Position numbers and translations under genes: made by a program
Source: Symsagittifera roscoffensis
Lineage: Eukaryota; Xenacoelomorpha; Acoela; Convolutidae
Assembly: GCF_963678635.1 (NCBI RefSeq)
Contig: NC_087063.1
Location: forward strand, 3,014,580-3,078,579
Reading direction: 5' to 3'
Length of the DNA stretch: 64,000 bases
The notes under the pieces: generated by a model
Seen by the model: the letters and a program-made list of their open reading frames with translations, nothing else
The model's database searches: none
What the model was told of the DNA's origin: nothing
In this document: positions 61,640-64,000 of the stretch, one piece after another
Numbering within the stretch: position 1 is the first letter of the stretch
How the letters are laid out: the number at the start of each line of letters is the position of its first letter

Positions 61640-62270
61640 GTTTTAATGGGTATCCGGAAACATGCTCAGTTTTGCGTATTTTTGCTTCGTCAATTTTTGT
61701 ATCGCAAGAGATGTGAAGCTCCTTTTTGCGTTGTCTGTTTTAGCTATTTAATGCTATGTTTCTCGTTTATGAGAATTTACGAGTGAATATTTGGTTTGTT
61801 TTCAATTTTTTAGGAATAATGTATTACAATTTTCATTGGTTTTTTGTTGTTGTAAACCTGAAATATTGATCACATTGTGCTTTTGATGTTTATACTGGTC
61901 TTATTCACCTGTAAACCTGCAGCTCAGATTTTTATTCTGATCACTATTTGAAAAGATATACGGACGTGGATTGTTCTTTCGCGATTATCTAGGATTTTCG
62001 AGAATTTTTAGTGTAATATAAAAAACACGCAATTGAATGTCGCTCAGATTTTAATCAAAATTTCTCGCATGGAAAAGGCTATCTTATCTGCATTTCAGAA
62101 CAGTTTACTGCTTTGGATGTGGACGGTTGATTGATGCCTTTTGATTATTTTATATCAAATATTCAGCTTGTTTTACTGTATCATGAATCTCAATTTCAAC
62201 TCTCGCAACAAAAAACGGCCGGCATTTCGGTATTACAATTAAAGTGATGAGATTGTTCCACTCTACTCAC
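61640..62270. other. AT-rich sequence, no supported feature
   Basis: I found no conserved ORF. If the minus-strand exon at 62271-62438 is real, this region is its first intron. Confidence 0.3.
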
Positions 62271-62438
62271 ACGGCAACGGGCTACTCTTGTTAAAGTTTT
62301 TAATTCTATCTCGCCTGATGCAGTTACGCTGTAGTTCCACCCATTCTGCAATCTCTTTCGAACATTAAGCAAGTTATCGAACTGAGCTTTCAGTCCATAC
62401 TCTGGAGGTTTGAAAAGAATAATCAAACAGGGAGTCAT
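62271..62438 (-). CDS. Putative first exon of an unidentified minus-strand gene
   Basis: On the minus strand, ATG at 62438 opens 56 codons ending in phase 0 at a strong GTGAGT donor (62270-62265). The translation has mixed, protein-like composition (FKPPEYGLKAQFDNLLNVRK, LQNGWNYSVTASGEIELKTL) in a non-repetitive stretch of higher GC. Its ATG is 123 bp from that of MTRFR on the other strand, a head-to-head layout that suggests a shared promoter. I do not recognise the family and found no second exon. Confidence 0.45.
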
Positions 62439-62560
62439 CTTGTTTGTTCCAGCCTCAGTTTTTCATATTTTTCGCTATTTGTTCATTAACGCTGTAAGTT
62501 TAATTCTGACAAAGCTCTTATTTTTTTTTTCAGTGTTAGTATGGCACAATATATCCTTGC

Positions 62561-62797
62561 ATGTATCAGATTGATCCAAATGGAATCATGACCATCATAA
62601 GAAGTTTTTTCCTGGGTAACAGAGTAACACAGTATTGTGGATTCTGTGAACTCACTTTTCCTATCGTGAAACGATGCCTTTCGGGTAGCAAATTCGACTT
62701 ATTCGAACGTCCTTACGAGCTGAAACCCTTAAATGAAAAAGAACTTCAGGAAAAGTTTATCACAGGATCTGGACCTGGCGGTCAAAAAATTAACAAA
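62561..62797 (+). CDS. MTRFR: MTRFR (C12orf65-type mitochondrial ribosome rescue factor), first coding exon
   Basis: The exon encodes 79 residues ending at a GTAAGT donor (62798), phase 0. The C-terminal part, LNEKELQEKFITGSGPGGQ followed by KINK, matches the MTRFR lead-in to the class I release-factor GGQ motif, whose glutamine arm triggers peptidyl-tRNA hydrolysis on stalled mitoribosomes. ICT1/MRPL58 is less likely because the LxxxELxExFxxGxGPGGQ spacing is that of MTRFR. The N-terminus is basic and hydrophobic (mitochondrial presequence). The acceptor is at 62533; an out-of-frame ATG at 62541 opens a 16-codon uORF overlapping the start. The second exon, with the rest of the domain, is not in the window. 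Confidence 0.75.
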
Positions 62798-62858
62798 GTA
62801 AGTCATTTTTGGAACTTATAAAACATAAATAGTAAGTTATTTATTGATTTCAGGTTAA

Positions 62859-63194
62859 ATGGTATCCCTACTAAGACGCTTTGCGCCGCTTTTGAATCCC
62901 AAGTTTTCAAAATTTGGATTCAAGCGAAGCTGTGAAATTGAACGGCTGACCCAAATTGCTCTGAGATTTTGTTCAACTGCGCCAGATTTTCAAACAGAGC
63001 CTAATAGTATTGAAAGTGTGCTTGATATGTTGAACAAGCGTCAGCCTCCTAAATGGTTCATGGATAGGTATGTTCATTCTCCACTTGAAGTGGAAATATT
63101 CGAAGAAGATTTGGAAGAAACGTTTTTAGCAGATGAAGTTGAAGACAATTTGGCCCCTACCAATAAAACTGTAAGCAGAAAAGGAAAAGCATGA
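62859..63194 (+). CDS. Unidentified, probably mitochondrial protein
   Basis: ATG 62859 lies 5 nt after a TTTCAG acceptor at 62853, only 55 nt beyond the MTRFR exon donor. The N-terminal 45 residues are Arg/Lys/Phe-rich and nearly free of acids (MVSLLRRFAPLLNPKFSKFG), a mitochondrial presequence. The rest is acidic, with RQPPKWFMDRYVHSPLEVEI as the most distinctive stretch. It stops at 63194, or may be cut by a GTAAGC donor at 63171 (phase 0). It is not in frame with MTRFR: joining the two gives a stop after six codons. It may be a separate trans-spliced cistron or an alternative product of the locus. The family is not recognised. Confidence 0.5.
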   Translation: MVSLLRRFAPLLNPKFSKFGFKRSCEIERLTQIALRFCSTAPDFQTEPNSIESVLDMLNKRQPPKWFMDRYVHSPLEVEIFEEDLEETFLADEVEDNLAPTNKTVSRKGKA

Positions 63195-63261
63195 ACGAAA
63201 TTTTTTTAGGAGATATTGGTGGCTTTTAGACAAAAGTGTTAAACGAAAAAATTTAAAAATT

Positions 63262-63710
63262 TTGATTAAGAGTCGATGAACGTAGTTCAGACTCTCATCT
63301 TATAGGTCTCGATCATTTTTTTCAGGAAAATTTGTAAAATTTCTTCAGGCTCAAATTTTCTTTTCCGCGATTTGACGTCTGATTTCTTTTTCCGTTCAGT
63401 TTAATTCCTTTGTTAGCAGGAAGGAAAACTACACTATCGAACTCCAAAAGTTTTAAAGGTCACGAAAAACGTGATCGACTTCTAGTTTCGAAAGTGGGAT
63501 TTAATTATCAGATTTCCCAACGAAATAAAAATTTTACCCATCAATCAGTTTTCCCAAATTGGGTTAATTTTATCAGAAAAGTGCCGGTCGTAAATTATTT
63601 CAGAAATTCATAGAGCTAAAGGCCATCTATTTTTTCTTGGAAAGTCGAAAGTTTTTCTTTACTTGCGTTCATTGACTCTTTTTCAACTGTCTGTTGGCTA
63701 TGTTTTGACT
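63262..63710. repeat. Dispersed repeat family, copy 7 (best preserved)
   Basis: This is the clearest copy. It begins TAAGAGTCGATGAACGTAG and runs through ATAGGTCTCGAT, CGCGATTTGACGTCTGATT, GAACTCCAAAAG, CGAAAAACGTGATCGACTTC, TTTCCCAACGAAATAAAA and the terminal CAACTGTCTGTTGGCTATG. Confidence 0.7.
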
Positions 63711-63715
63711 TCTAA

Positions 63716-64000
63716 TCTTTTGAGTTGCTGGTGGAAATTTCACAATTAGCTGCTTAAATTTCAAAACGGCGATTATACTAGAACGGGGCAATTGCTCGGA
63801 AATAAATCAAATTATTTTAAAGAAATACTTGGTTTTTGTAAAATTTCATACTGATTTATAATTGTTTTGATTTTAATGTATATATTTTTCGTGGTCAGTC
63901 ATATTAGTCTTGTTGTATAAAACGTTAGTTTTTGTTCGTTCTTTTTTTACTGAAATGCTCTAATAACAACTTATATGCATTCATACACTCACAAACATAT
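63716..64000. other. AT-rich, nothing recognised
   Basis: Possibly intron or intergenic DNA before the next MTRFR exon. No splice-bounded conserved sequence is seen. Confidence 0.3.

Noticed and set aside
62561-63194. A single protein joining the GGQ exon to the following ORF
   Set aside because: Splicing 62797 to 62854 gives VKWYPY-stop, and I found no other acceptor in the right phase.

Overview
This is nuclear DNA of an animal. The genes are split by GT-AG introns, the sequence is AT-rich, and every recognisable protein is metazoan-like: CIAO3, ABITRAM, NSRP1, CDK10, MRPS24 (uS3m) and MTRFR. I cannot name the species. Five genes have a 3' splice-site-like YAG 4 to 27 nt upstream of their ATG, and ABITRAM and CDK10 have one further out. 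All recognised genes lie on the + strand. Together this suggests an invertebrate that adds a spliced leader by trans-splicing. That is inference: no SL RNA is seen here.

Layout. 1-424: last exon of CIAO3. 626-2069: ABITRAM in three exons. 2386-2844: a Ser/Thr-rich protein of unknown function. 2845-6439: T-rich intergenic DNA with a dispersed repeat, a near-perfect 21-bp hairpin and one or two weak exon candidates. 6444-6704: first coding exon of NSRP1 (nuclear speckle splicing regulator), whose other four exons lie at 50716-53223. The roughly 44-kb intron between them contains a complete same-strand CDK10 gene (7160-10951, six exons) and then an uninterrupted satellite array (about 11631-50672, about 39 kb, unit about 141 bp, an estimated 275-280 copies).

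53710-56763: MRPS24 in three exons, with a foldback element in its first intron. 56764-62270: intergenic DNA with tRNA-derived SINE-like units, copies of a dispersed repeat family and a clean hAT-type MITE (60855-61262) with an 8-bp target duplication. 62271-62438: an unidentified minus-strand exon, head-to-head with MTRFR (62561-62797, GGQ exon). Immediately downstream is an unidentified, probably mitochondrial ORF (62859-63194). The end of the window is another copy of the dispersed repeat.

The most notable structure is the NSRP1 locus. A gene for a splicing regulator carries a whole kinase gene and a satellite array inside one intron. The array shows higher-order repeats, a left-to-right rise in homogeneity, and an imperfect inverted repeat in each monomer. 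Its last degenerate unit ends about 45 nt before the exon 2 splice acceptor.
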